DNA from: Neoroseomonas lacus
GTDB lineage: Bacteria; Pseudomonadota; Alphaproteobacteria; Acetobacterales; Acetobacteraceae
Direction: 5' to 3'
Length of the DNA stretch: 64,000 bases
Assembly (NCBI RefSeq): GCF_014644535.1
Contig: NZ_BMKW01000016.1
Coordinates: 1 to 64,000, forward strand
Shown: piece after piece, positions 17,113 to 25,046 of the stretch
How the letters are laid out: every line of letters begins with the position of its first letter
Position numbering within the stretch: position 1 is the first letter of the stretch
The notes under the pieces: generated by a model
What the model saw: only the letters and a program-made list of their open reading frames with translations
Databases searched by the model: none
Told to the model about the DNA's origin: nothing
Made by a program: the position numbers and the translations under genes

Positions 17113-17781
17113 ATGCCGAAGGCCCTCATCATCGGGGCGGGGGATGGGCTGTCCGCCTCCCTCGCCCGCCTGCTGGCACGGGAGGGCTACGCCATCGCCC
17201 TGGCGGCGCGCGACATCGCCAAGCTCGATGCGCTGGCGGCCGCGATCGGCGCCACCGCCCATGCCTGCGACGCCGCCTCGGAGACCGACATCGCCACCCT
17301 CTTCGCGCAGGAGGGCGATGCCGAGGTGGTCATCTACAATCCGTCCTTCCGCACCCGTGGGCCGATCACCGAGCTGGTGCCGGCCGATGTACAGAGAACC
17401 CTGCAGGTCTGCGCCTTCGGGGCGTTCCTGACGGCGCAGCAGGCGGCTAGGCGGATGATCCCGCGCGGGGCCGGCACCATCATGCTGACGGGCGCCTCGG
17501 CGGGGGTGAAGGGGTATCCGCAGTCCGCGCCCTTCGCGATGGGGAAATTCGCCCTGCGCGGGCTGGCGCAGTCGCTCGCGCGCGAACTGCATCCGCAGGG
17601 CGTCCATGTCGCCCATGTCGTGATCGATGGCGGCATCCGCGGCGCGCGTCGGCCAGAAAGTGGGCAGGATACGCTGCTTGATCCGGATGCGATCGCGGAG
17701 AGTTATCTGCACCTTATTCGCCAGCCGCGTTCGTCGTGGTCGTGGGAGATCGAGGTGCGGCCTTGGGGGGAGAAGTTCTGA
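17113..17781 (+). CDS. SDR family protein with Tyr-to-Phe change at the active site
   Basis: A 222-residue short-chain dehydrogenase/reductase fold. The nucleotide loop is GAGDGLSASLAR (residues 8-19), followed by AARD, the Ser region LTGASAGVKG and HVVIDGGI. Where canonical SDRs have YxxxK this protein reads F-AMGK, so the catalytic tyrosine is missing while lysine stays. A divergent SDR subgroup with FAxGKFALR exists to my knowledge, so this is probably a lineage trait and not a recent defect. Redox activity is uncertain. An RBS AGAAGGA precedes the ATG. The upstream arsR-AHSA1 pair may share its promoter. Confidence 0.88.
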   Translation: MPKALIIGAGDGLSASLARLLAREGYAIALAARDIAKLDALAAAIGATAHACDAASETDIATLFAQEGDAEVVIYNPSFRTRGPITELVPADVQRTLQVCAFGAFLTAQQAARRMIPRGAGTIMLTGASAGVKGYPQSAPFAMGKFALRGLAQSLARELHPQGVHVAHVVIDGGIRGARRPESGQDTLLDPDAIAESYLHLIRQPRSSWSWEIEVRPWGEKF

Positions 17782-17793
17782 CCGGCTGAAGGT

Positions 17794-17872
17794 CGAGGGG
17801 CGCTGCCCCTCGAGCACCCCGCCAGGACACTCAGTTTCCTGGAACTTCGCTCGATTTCTGCGAAATCGGCGG
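17794..17872. repeat. Double-hairpin repeat, half copy reaching into a coding region
   Basis: GC hairpin CGAGGGGC-gct-GCCCCTCG (17794-17812), linker, CCAGGA/TCCTGG stem (17822-17842), then GATTTC-tgc-GAAATC. It is the inverted counterpart of 1948-2027. It lies between convergent genes (SDR stop 17781, von Willebrand stop 17831) and extends about 40 bp into the second gene. Confidence 0.8.
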
Positions 17873-19261
17873 CGGAGCGGGGCCCAGCGTGATCTCCTCG
17901 ACCGCCTCGGCGCGGATCTCGACCTCCGTCTCGGCATGCTTGCCGGCGCGGATGACGGAAACACGGTAACGGCCGGGGGCCAACGGGATCTCCACCCGCT
18001 CCACATTCGGCCAATCGTCGAAGACGATGCGGTCCTCCTCCAGCGCGGTGACGCTCACCCGTGGATTGGCCTCGCCGAAGCCGATGCGCCGCAACGACAG
18101 CGTGCCGAAGCGGACAGGCACGGGCAGCACCACAACCTGCCCGGCGGCGACCGACGTCTCGGCCGTGCCCTCGGCATTGCCAACCCAGGCCCGCAACCGA
18201 TGCGCGCCGGCCGGCACCAGGAAGACGGGGCTGCCGCCGATCGCCTCGACGCCGGGTGATGGCTCGCCATTCGACCCTACCAGGGGCTGCCATTCGAGAC
18301 GGGCATGGGCGGCGACCGCCTGGCCCGAGGGCACCGATCGCACGTCACCCACCAGCCAGCCGGCATCGAGCACCACCTCGACCCGGCCAGGCCCGCCGGG
18401 CGGAATGGTGACGGGCACCGGGCCACGGTCGAAGAGCGGGGTTTCGACGGCGACGAGATACTCCCCGGCGGGCAGGTCGAAGAAGCGGCCGAAGGGGTCG
18501 CCATTCGTTGCCACAACGTCATCGCCACGGCGCAGCAGGATGCGCGCATCGCCGGTCATCGGGTCGCAATCGGCGCACATGCGCAGCGTGACGATCAGGC
18601 GCGGCACCCGCACCGGTTCGGCGCGCGGCGCCGAGGCACGGGTGCGAGGCCTTGGCGAGGCCGCGGCACGGTCGAGTGCTTCGGCCAGTTCCGCCGCATT
18701 CTCGGCCGTCAGCGCCTGGCCCCCGGTCGATTCGGCCATGCAGCGCAGCTGTGCGACCGCCGCCGGGTCACTGACCGCGAAGGCAATGGTGTGGATGGCG
18801 ATGCGGGCGCCGGACCGGGCGATGGCCTGCGCCACGGCACAGGGGTCGGGGTGGCAGGACTCGATGCCGTCGGTGACCAGGATGACGCTGCCGGCCACGC
18901 TGCCGAGCGCCTCCGCGGCCTGGCGCACCGCCTCGGCCAGTGGCGTGCGGCCGCGCGGCGTGATGGCCTGGACCAGCGCGGTGATCTCGGCGGTGTCGGC
19001 GCCGGGGGCGCGCAGGAGTTCGACATCGGCGCAATCACTGGTGCGGCGATGGCCATAGGCGACGAGCCCGACCGGACGGCCGGCGGGCCAGCGGGACATC
19101 AGCCCGCGCAGGGCGTCACGCGCGATGTCGATGCGGCTGCGTTCCTCGGTGCGGCCCCACATCGAGCCCGAGCCGTCCAGCACGATCACCGCCGGCTGCG
19201 CGGCGAGGCCGGAGGCCAGCAGGCAGAACAGCAACGATACGATGGCGGTGCTGCGGAGCAT
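17831..19261 (-). CDS. Exported von Willebrand factor A domain protein
   Basis: A 476-residue protein with a signal peptide (MLRSTAIVSLLFCLLASGLAA). The VWA domain starts directly after it: the MIDAS motif DGSGSMWG near residue 29, GRTPLAEAV with the MIDAS Thr, and ILVTDGIESC with the distal Asp. The domain runs to about 200. About 250 residues of beta-rich repeats follow (RFFDLPAGEYLVAVET, FLVPAGAHRLRAWVG, IPLAPGRYRVSVIRAGKHAETEVEI), resembling carboxypeptidase-like or PEGA-type modules. Probably a periplasmic or surface protein binding partners through a metal-dependent site. Its last dozen codons (ISQKSSEVPGN) and stop lie inside a dispersed repeat. Confidence 0.88.
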   Translation of the reverse strand: MLRSTAIVSLLFCLLASGLAAQPAVIVLDGSGSMWGRTEERSRIDIARDALRGLMSRWPAGRPVGLVAYGHRRTSDCADVELLRAPGADTAEITALVQAITPRGRTPLAEAVRQAAEALGSVAGSVILVTDGIESCHPDPCAVAQAIARSGARIAIHTIAFAVSDPAAVAQLRCMAESTGGQALTAENAAELAEALDRAAASPRPRTRASAPRAEPVRVPRLIVTLRMCADCDPMTGDARILLRRGDDVVATNGDPFGRFFDLPAGEYLVAVETPLFDRGPVPVTIPPGGPGRVEVVLDAGWLVGDVRSVPSGQAVAAHARLEWQPLVGSNGEPSPGVEAIGGSPVFLVPAGAHRLRAWVGNAEGTAETSVAAGQVVVLPVPVRFGTLSLRRIGFGEANPRVSVTALEEDRIVFDDWPNVERVEIPLAPGRYRVSVIRAGKHAETEVEIRAEAVEEITLGPAPPPISQKSSEVPGN

Positions 19262-19389
19262 CCTCGGTCCTCGTCATTGGCGCTCATGCAACCAAGCGGC
19301 GCAGGCCGTGGCAAGCGTGAGGCGGCGGCAACGACGCCGCGTCGCCGCGGGGGGCATCATCCTGCACGATTGCCCGCAGGAGAATGCCC

Positions 19390-19485
19390 ATGGCCGCACC
19401 TGTCGCCGCCGCCATCCTTGACCTACGGGGTAATCGACCCGACCCGCAGCGAGCGTCAGCGTCACGAACGCATTGTTGTTCGTGA
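19390..19485 (+). CDS. Possible 31-residue leader peptide ending in His-Cys-Cys-Ser
   Basis: An ATG at 19390 (another at 19384) lies just after AGGAG. The frame ends at 19485, 8 bp before the NTF2-like gene's ATG. The end of the peptide reads SRTHCCS and its codons form one half of a stem-loop (19462-19485). Tandem cysteines at the end of a short upstream frame recall cysteine-responsive leader peptides in other bacteria. There is no evidence of expression and it may be chance. Confidence 0.3.
   Translation: MAAPVAAAILDLRGNRPDPQRASASRTHCCS
19462..19485. promoter_or_regulatory. Stem-loop or operator before the NTF2-like gene
   Basis: Perfect 8 bp arms TCACGAAC (19462-19469) and GTTCGTGA (19478-19485) around an 8-base loop. 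The 3' arm touches the RBS GAGGAG (19484-19489) of the following gene, so it could be a protein-binding palindrome or an RNA hairpin limiting ribosome access. Confidence 0.5.
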
Positions 19486-19493
19486 GGAGCGCC

Positions 19494-19907
19494 ATGACAG
19501 GTTGGTCGATCGATAGCTGGAGAGGCTTCTGGGCGAAGCCCGACCCGGAGACCGCGCTGAGGCGCATTCCGACCATCACGGCGCCGGAGGTCCAAGCCGT
19601 CTGGCCGCGTTCGCGTCATCCGGTGTGCGGGCCGAAGGCCTATGCCGGGCGTGTCGTGGACCTGCTTTCCCTGGTGCCGGACATGCGGCTCGAGCTGCAG
19701 GAACATGCGGCCAGCGGCGACCTGCACTTCATCCGGTGGCAGGCGCGCGGCACTGGCCCTGATGGCGCCTTCGAGGGTATCGGATGCGACCGCATCGCGC
19801 TGCGTGGCGGGCTCGTCGTCAGCAATCTGGTGATGTCGGACATGGCCATCTTCGACCGACTCGAAGCCATGCAGGACCGGCGCCAATCGAAGCCGCAGCT
19901 GGAGTAG
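19494..19907 (+). CDS. NTF2-like / SnoaL-like domain protein
   Basis: A 137-residue protein from the ATG at 19494, which has a well-placed GAGGAG upstream. Features of the small cone-shaped NTF2-like fold are an N-terminal helix (SWRGFWAKPD), YAGRVVDLLSLVPDMRLELQEHAASGDLHFIRWQARGT and IGCDRIALRGGLVVSNLVMSD. SnoaL/LinA-type enzymes and ketosteroid isomerases share this fold, but catalytic His/Asp pairs cannot be assigned here. A stem-loop and a possible leader peptide precede it, and conserved intergenic repeats follow. Confidence 0.75.
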   Translation: MTGWSIDSWRGFWAKPDPETALRRIPTITAPEVQAVWPRSRHPVCGPKAYAGRVVDLLSLVPDMRLELQEHAASGDLHFIRWQARGTGPDGAFEGIGCDRIALRGGLVVSNLVMSDMAIFDRLEAMQDRRQSKPQLE

Positions 19908-19967
19908 ATGCGAAGCGGCTGGAGGCGCCCGGTCGGATGACGGTGGCCGTTCACGTATGGTGGGAGC

Positions 19968-20099
19968 GGTTCCATCCTCAGGGGAACCGTTCCAGAGCGG
20001 CTTCGGCTCGCTCCGGTCCGCGGAGTCCTCTCTAGATCATTGTTTTTTCGAGCATCTTCACCTGATCGGATGATTTCGCCCGTTCGGGATCTGCTCTAG
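19968..20099. repeat. Two short intergenic repeats with hairpins
   Basis: Hairpin CGGTTCC/GGAACCG (19968-19989), then a 69 bp unit (20031-20099) bounded by TCTAGATC and GATCTGCTCTA in inverted sense, with an internal run of six T. The style (GATC ends, TTCACCTGATCGGATGAT core) is like short dispersed repeats I know from alphaproteobacterial genomes. They fill most of the gap between the NTF2-like gene and the MBOAT gene. Confidence 0.55.
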
Positions 20100-20132
20100 G
20101 AGCCCTTCGCACCCCTGTGCTAGGCCCGTGCC

Positions 20133-21506
20133 GTGCTGTTCCAGAGCCAGATCTTCATCCTCGTCTTCCTGCCGGTGACGCTCGCGCTGTACTACGCGGC
20201 GGCGGGCAGCCGAACGCTGCGGCAGATCGTCGTGGTGACGGCCTCGCTCGTCTTCTACGGCGCCTGGGATGTCCGCTTCGTGCCGCTGCTGGTGGGGCTG
20301 ACGCTCGCCAATTGGCTGATCGGCCGGCTGCACGAGGCGAACCCGCGGCGCGACTGGCCGGTGATTGGCGTGGTGCTGAACCTGGCGGTCCTCGGCGTCT
20401 GCAAGTTCACCAATTTCTTCGCCGGCACCTTCGCGGCGCTGCTCGGGATGACCTTCAGTCCCTGGGACATCATCCTGCCGCTCGGGATCAGCTTCTTCGT
20501 CTTCCAGAAGATCTCCTACCTGGTCGATCTGCGGCGGGGACAGGCGCATGCCTATCCGCTGCTCGACTTCTTCATGTTCGTGACCTTCTTCCCGCAGCTC
20601 ATCGCCGGGCCGATCGTCCGCCACAACGAGATCATCGAGCAATTCGCCGCCGATCCGCGTCGGGCGGAGATGTGGGAGAACCTGTCGCGCGGGCTCGTGC
20701 TGTATTCCATCGGCGCGGCGAAGAAGCTCGGCATCGCCGATTATGTCTCGCAGGTTGCCGACCGGTTGTTCCTGGCGGCCCAGGCCGCCCCCGCTTCGGC
20801 CGCCGAGGCCTGGACCGCCGCCGGCGCCTTCACGCTGCAGATCTATTTCGACTTCTCCGGCTATTCCGACATGGCGATCGGGCTGGCGCTGATGTTCGGC
20901 CTGCGCATGCCCTACAATTTCGATGCGCCGTACCGCGCGACCTCGATCCGCGACTTCTGGCGGCGATGGCACATGACGCTGTCGCGCTTCCTGCGCGACT
21001 ACCTCTACATCCCGATGGGCGGCAATCGTGGCGGTGGGCTGGCGCAGGCGCGCAATGCCTTCATCACCATGCTGCTGGCCGGGCTGTGGCATGGCGCGAA
21101 CTGGACCTTCGTGGTCTGGGGCGGGCTGCATGGGGTGGCACTCGCGATCAATGGCGCTTGGGCGCGGGCGGGGTGGCGCATGCCGGCGCTGCTTGGCTGG
21201 GCGCTAACGCTGGTCTTCGTCATGGCCGGCTGGGTGCTGTTCCGGGCGCCGGATTTCGCCACCGCCTGGACCATGCTGCGCGGCATGGCGGGGCTCGAAG
21301 GGCTCGGCCATGTGAAGGTGGACCACGCGGTGGCCTTCGTGATCGGCACGGCGATCGCGCTGTTCGGGCCGACCAGCCAGCAGGTCGCGTTGCTGCGGCT
21401 GCGGCCGGTCCATTGGCTCGCGGTGCCGGTCGGCATCGTGCTGCTGCTGCTTCTCCTGCAATCCGGCACCAGGACGCCCAGTGAGTTCATCTACTTCCAG
21501 TTCTGA
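20133..21506 (+). CDS. MBOAT family membrane-bound O-acyltransferase (AlgI-like)
   Basis: Polytopic inner-membrane acyltransferase of 457 residues, probably passing an acetyl group to an exported polysaccharide or similar acceptor. The N-terminus MLFQSQIFILVFLPVTLALYY is typical of the AlgI/DltB branch. Family marks are QIYFDFSGYSDMAIGLALMFG, RATSIRDFWRRWHMTLSRFLRDYLYIPMGG with the first conserved His, and LLAGLWHGANWTFVVWGGLHG with the invariant His. The GTG start at 20133 is chosen because it yields the family's conserved first residues, though no strong RBS is seen. The next gene overlaps by 26 bp and supplies the periplasmic SGNH-like partner usual for such systems. Confidence 0.93.
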   Translation: MLFQSQIFILVFLPVTLALYYAAAGSRTLRQIVVVTASLVFYGAWDVRFVPLLVGLTLANWLIGRLHEANPRRDWPVIGVVLNLAVLGVCKFTNFFAGTFAALLGMTFSPWDIILPLGISFFVFQKISYLVDLRRGQAHAYPLLDFFMFVTFFPQLIAGPIVRHNEIIEQFAADPRRAEMWENLSRGLVLYSIGAAKKLGIADYVSQVADRLFLAAQAAPASAAEAWTAAGAFTLQIYFDFSGYSDMAIGLALMFGLRMPYNFDAPYRATSIRDFWRRWHMTLSRFLRDYLYIPMGGNRGGGLAQARNAFITMLLAGLWHGANWTFVVWGGLHGVALAINGAWARAGWRMPALLGWALTLVFVMAGWVLFRAPDFATAWTMLRGMAGLEGLGHVKVDHAVAFVIGTAIALFGPTSQQVALLRLRPVHWLAVPVGIVLLLLLLQSGTRTPSEFIYFQF

Positions 21507-22545
21507 CCCTGACGAGGCGCGGGAACACGGCGCCTGGAGGCGTTTCTTTCTGCGCGCCGTTGCGACGGCGGCTCTCGGCTGCGCGGTGGTCTATGGCTTC
21601 GTCGTGCTGGTCGACCCCTGGGGCGTGCTGCCCTTCCACATCCCGGCGGAACGGCCGCCGATCTCGACCAATGCGCGCTTCGCCTTCGCTGGGCTGGCGC
21701 GGTCGCAGAGCTTCGATGCGGCGATCATCGGCACCTCGACCAGCCGCATGCTGCGGCCCGCGGCGCTGAACGAGGCATTCGAGGCACGCTTCGCCAATCT
21801 CGCAATGAATGCCGCGACGGCCTATGAACAGTCGCGGCTGTTCGAGGTGTTCCTGCGCGCGCATCCAACACCGCGCGCGGTGGTGATCGGTCTCGACCAT
21901 GTCTGGTGCGACGCCGGGCCGTTGCAGCGCTACACGCCGCGCGACTTTCCTGAATCCTTCTATGAAGCCTCGCCCTGGCCGGCGCTGCGCGAGATGCTGT
22001 CCTTCTACGCGGTGCAGGAAGCCGGGCGGCAATTCGCCGTGCTGACCGGCCTGATGCGCCCGCGCTATGGCCGCGATGGCTACACGCGTTTCCTGCCACC
22101 CGAAGATCGCTACGACGCCGCCCGCGCCGCGACGCATCTGCCGCCGCTGCCGCCCGAGACGCATCGTCACATCGAGACCGCGCCCACCGACCTGCCGCTG
22201 CCGCCGATGGCTTTGCTCGACCGCATGGTGACGGCGACGCCGGCGCCGACGACGCTGGTGCTGGTCTTCATGCCGCGCTGGCTCGGCTCGCAGGGTGCGC
22301 CGGGGTCGGGGAGTGCCGCGGTGACGGAGGCGTGCAAGCGGCAGGTCGTCGCCATGGCGCGTGCGCGGCCCGGCACAGTGGTGCTGGATTACTGGCGCGC
22401 CAGCCCGATCACGCGCGAGCCCACCAACTACTGGGACGAGATGCACTATCGCGACGCCATCGCCGAACGCATCGAGGCGCCGCTGTCGCGCGCCGCGCGT
22501 GGCGCGCCAGGGGCGAGCGAGGATTACGTCGACCTCACCCCATAG
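21481..22545 (+). CDS. Membrane-anchored SGNH-like (AlgX/AlgJ-type) partner protein
   Basis: A 354-residue protein with one N-terminal membrane segment (about 22-44, RAVATAALGCAVVYGFVVLVDPWG). A hydrolase-like domain follows: AAIIGTSTSRMLRP with the nucleophile-type Ser near residue 84, VVIGLDHVWCD, and YWDEMHYRD near 325, which supplies the Asp-x-x-His pair of SGNH/DHHW enzymes. Such proteins complete O-acetylation begun by an MBOAT protein. The GTG start lies inside the MBOAT gene (26 bp overlap). The acceptor glycan is unknown and no polysaccharide genes adjoin. Confidence 0.8.
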   Translation: MSSSTSSSDPDEAREHGAWRRFFLRAVATAALGCAVVYGFVVLVDPWGVLPFHIPAERPPISTNARFAFAGLARSQSFDAAIIGTSTSRMLRPAALNEAFEARFANLAMNAATAYEQSRLFEVFLRAHPTPRAVVIGLDHVWCDAGPLQRYTPRDFPESFYEASPWPALREMLSFYAVQEAGRQFAVLTGLMRPRYGRDGYTRFLPPEDRYDAARAATHLPPLPPETHRHIETAPTDLPLPPMALLDRMVTATPAPTTLVLVFMPRWLGSQGAPGSGSAAVTEACKRQVVAMARARPGTVVLDYWRASPITREPTNYWDEMHYRDAIAERIEAPLSRAARGAPGASEDYVDLTP

Positions 22546-22546
22546 A

Positions 22547-22646
22547 GCGTGATTGGTTCACGGTCGTTCACCAACCCCGCTCCAACCTTTTGTTTGATCG
22601 CGTGATTCAGACCTCCGCTGCATTCGCACCTGCGGCCATCACGCTC
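22547..22646. repeat. 100 bp intergenic repeat with 9 bp terminal inverted repeats
   Basis: Begins GAGCGTGAT (22547) and ends ATCACGCTC (22646), with an internal TTGGT/ACCAA stem. It starts one base after the SGNH-like gene's TAG and its last bases form part of the cytochrome gene's stop codon (TCA at 22645-22647, minus strand). It fills the whole convergent gap and may serve as a two-way transcription end. Confidence 0.65.
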
Positions 22647-23196
22647 AAGAGGCCGGCTCGTCGCGCACGAGTACCGGGATCATTCGCGCCGCCACATCGT
22701 CGCGGCGGATGAAGAAATGGAACAGCGTCGCCGCGACGTGCAGCGCGACGGTGGCGAGCAGCAGGTTGGCGAGCAGTTCATGCGTCTCGCCCAGCAGCCT
22801 GCGCAGCGTGTCATCGGCAAACAGGTTCGGGATGGCGAACAGGCCGAGCACATCGGTCGGGCTGCGCCGCACCAGCGCGAAGGCGATGCCGGTGACCGGC
22901 TGGGCCAGCATCAGCACGTACAGCAGCACATGCGTTGCGGCGGCGAGCCGGGTTTCCCAGGCCGATGTCCCCGGCACCGGCCCCGGCACCGGACCGCGCA
23001 GCCTGGCCAGCAGCCGCGGGAGCAGCAATGCGAGCACCGCGAGGCCGACCAGCACATGGCTGCCCAGCACGGCGGTGCGCCCCGGCCCGCGCGGCACCAG
23101 GTCGATCACCTGCGCGAGGATCCAGGCAGCGGCGATGGCCAGGGCCATGGTCCAATGCAGGATGATGTTGGCGGTGGAAAAGCGAGTGGTGGGCAT
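22645..23196 (-). CDS. Cytochrome b561-type di-heme membrane protein
   Basis: A 183-residue protein with four predicted membrane helices. Candidate heme-ligand histidines lie in each of the expected places: IILHWTMALAI near residue 14, LGSHVLVGL, ATHVLLYVLML and VALHVAATLFHFF. This is the bacterial b561 (CybB-like) layout, which oxidises quinol at the inner membrane and may pass electrons to periplasmic acceptors such as superoxide. The ATG at 23196 (MPTTRFSTAN) gives the family's normal N-terminus; the frame extends upstream without likeness. The aceA terminator lies upstream. Confidence 0.9.
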   Translation of the reverse strand: MPTTRFSTANIILHWTMALAIAAAWILAQVIDLVPRGPGRTAVLGSHVLVGLAVLALLLPRLLARLRGPVPGPVPGTSAWETRLAAATHVLLYVLMLAQPVTGIAFALVRRSPTDVLGLFAIPNLFADDTLRRLLGETHELLANLLLATVALHVAATLFHFFIRRDDVAARMIPVLVRDEPAS

Positions 23197-23289
23197 GGCG
23201 GCGCTCCGGCGACAGAAAGCCTGGGGACAAAGCATCCCCGTATGTCCGCCGCATGTCCTTGATGTATCGCAGTGCAGCAAAACGCCAAA

Positions 23290-23319
23290 GGGCCCCGGGG
23301 GGAGTGTCCCCCGGGGCCC
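23290..23319 (-). terminator. Rho-independent terminator of the aceA operon
   Basis: Twelve-base perfect arms GGGCCCCGGGGG (23290-23301) and CCCCCGGGGCCC (23308-23319) around a 6-base loop. On the minus strand the stem is followed by CTTTGGCGTTTT, a broken T-tract. It lies 22 bp after the stop of the small gene behind aceA. Confidence 0.85.
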
Positions 23320-23341
23320 CGTTCCCTGGCTCGGCGTGGCG

Positions 23342-23521
23342 TCAATGGGCGGGGCGGTTGCGTTCGCCGCAGGCCCAGCCATGGGAATGCACCAAGCCCT
23401 CATCCGGCTCCTCGCGCGGGGGCGGCGTGATCGCGCGGGGCTGGGCCTGCACCGGGCGGGGCGGTTCGGTCGCCCAGTTGTGGGCGTGCACCAAGCCGTC
23501 GTCGTGGCGGTCGTCGGTCAT
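23342..23521 (-). CDS. 59-residue protein with a duplicated GLVH-x-H-x-WA motif
   Basis: I do not recognise this family. The product starts MTDDRHDDGLVHAHNWA and contains a second copy, DEGLVHSHGWAC, at residues 40-51. The two share [DE]-G-L-V-H-[AS]-H-[NG]-W-A, joined by a proline-rich linker of about 22 residues. There is no signal peptide or membrane segment. The pairs of histidines spaced by one residue could bind a metal ion; that is inference. An RBS GAGGAG sits 8 bp upstream of the ATG. The gene begins 26 bp after the isocitrate lyase stop and ends just before a strong terminator, so it should be the second gene of an aceA operon. A role tied to the glyoxylate bypass is suggested only by position. 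Confidence 0.8.
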   Translation of the reverse strand: MTDDRHDDGLVHAHNWATEPPRPVQAQPRAITPPPREEPDEGLVHSHGWACGERNRPAH

Positions 23522-23547
23522 TGTCGTGTCTCCTCTGTGTTGTGTTG

Positions 23548-24891
<1,344 letters not shown>

Positions 24892-24934
24892 GATGATCCT
24901 CAAGTGACTGTCGTGGCCGGTGCATCCGGCGCCC

Positions 24935-25034
24935 GTGAATAATTCACATTGCACTGCGCAAAAGCACCAGCGATCTTGGGTGCGGCGCCGCAAGAACGTG
25001 GTGATTTTCACAATCGCGGCGCTGATTTTGTGAA
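24935..25034. promoter_or_regulatory. Palindromic regulatory region between aceA and the ScfR-like gene
   Basis: Three signals: GTGAAT-a-ATTCAC (24935-24947), TTGC-N5-GCAA (24949-24961, like half-sites known for RamB of Corynebacterium), and TTCACAA-N14-TTGTGAA (25007-25034). The first and third share the half-site TTCAC. Position between the divergent genes suggests binding by the ScfR-like regulator, controlling aceA and itself. Confidence 0.6.
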
Positions 25035-25046
25035 GGGTGTAAAGAA

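Noticed and set aside
16136-17781. Arsenic or metal resistance operon
   Set aside because: The ArsR protein lacks the metal-binding cysteines and no arsenite pump or reductase adjoins; the AHSA1 pairing is a different, common arrangement.
20133-22545. Alginate biosynthesis cluster
   Set aside because: Only the MBOAT and SGNH-like genes are present; no polymerase, epimerase or export genes adjoin, so only generic O-acylation is supported.
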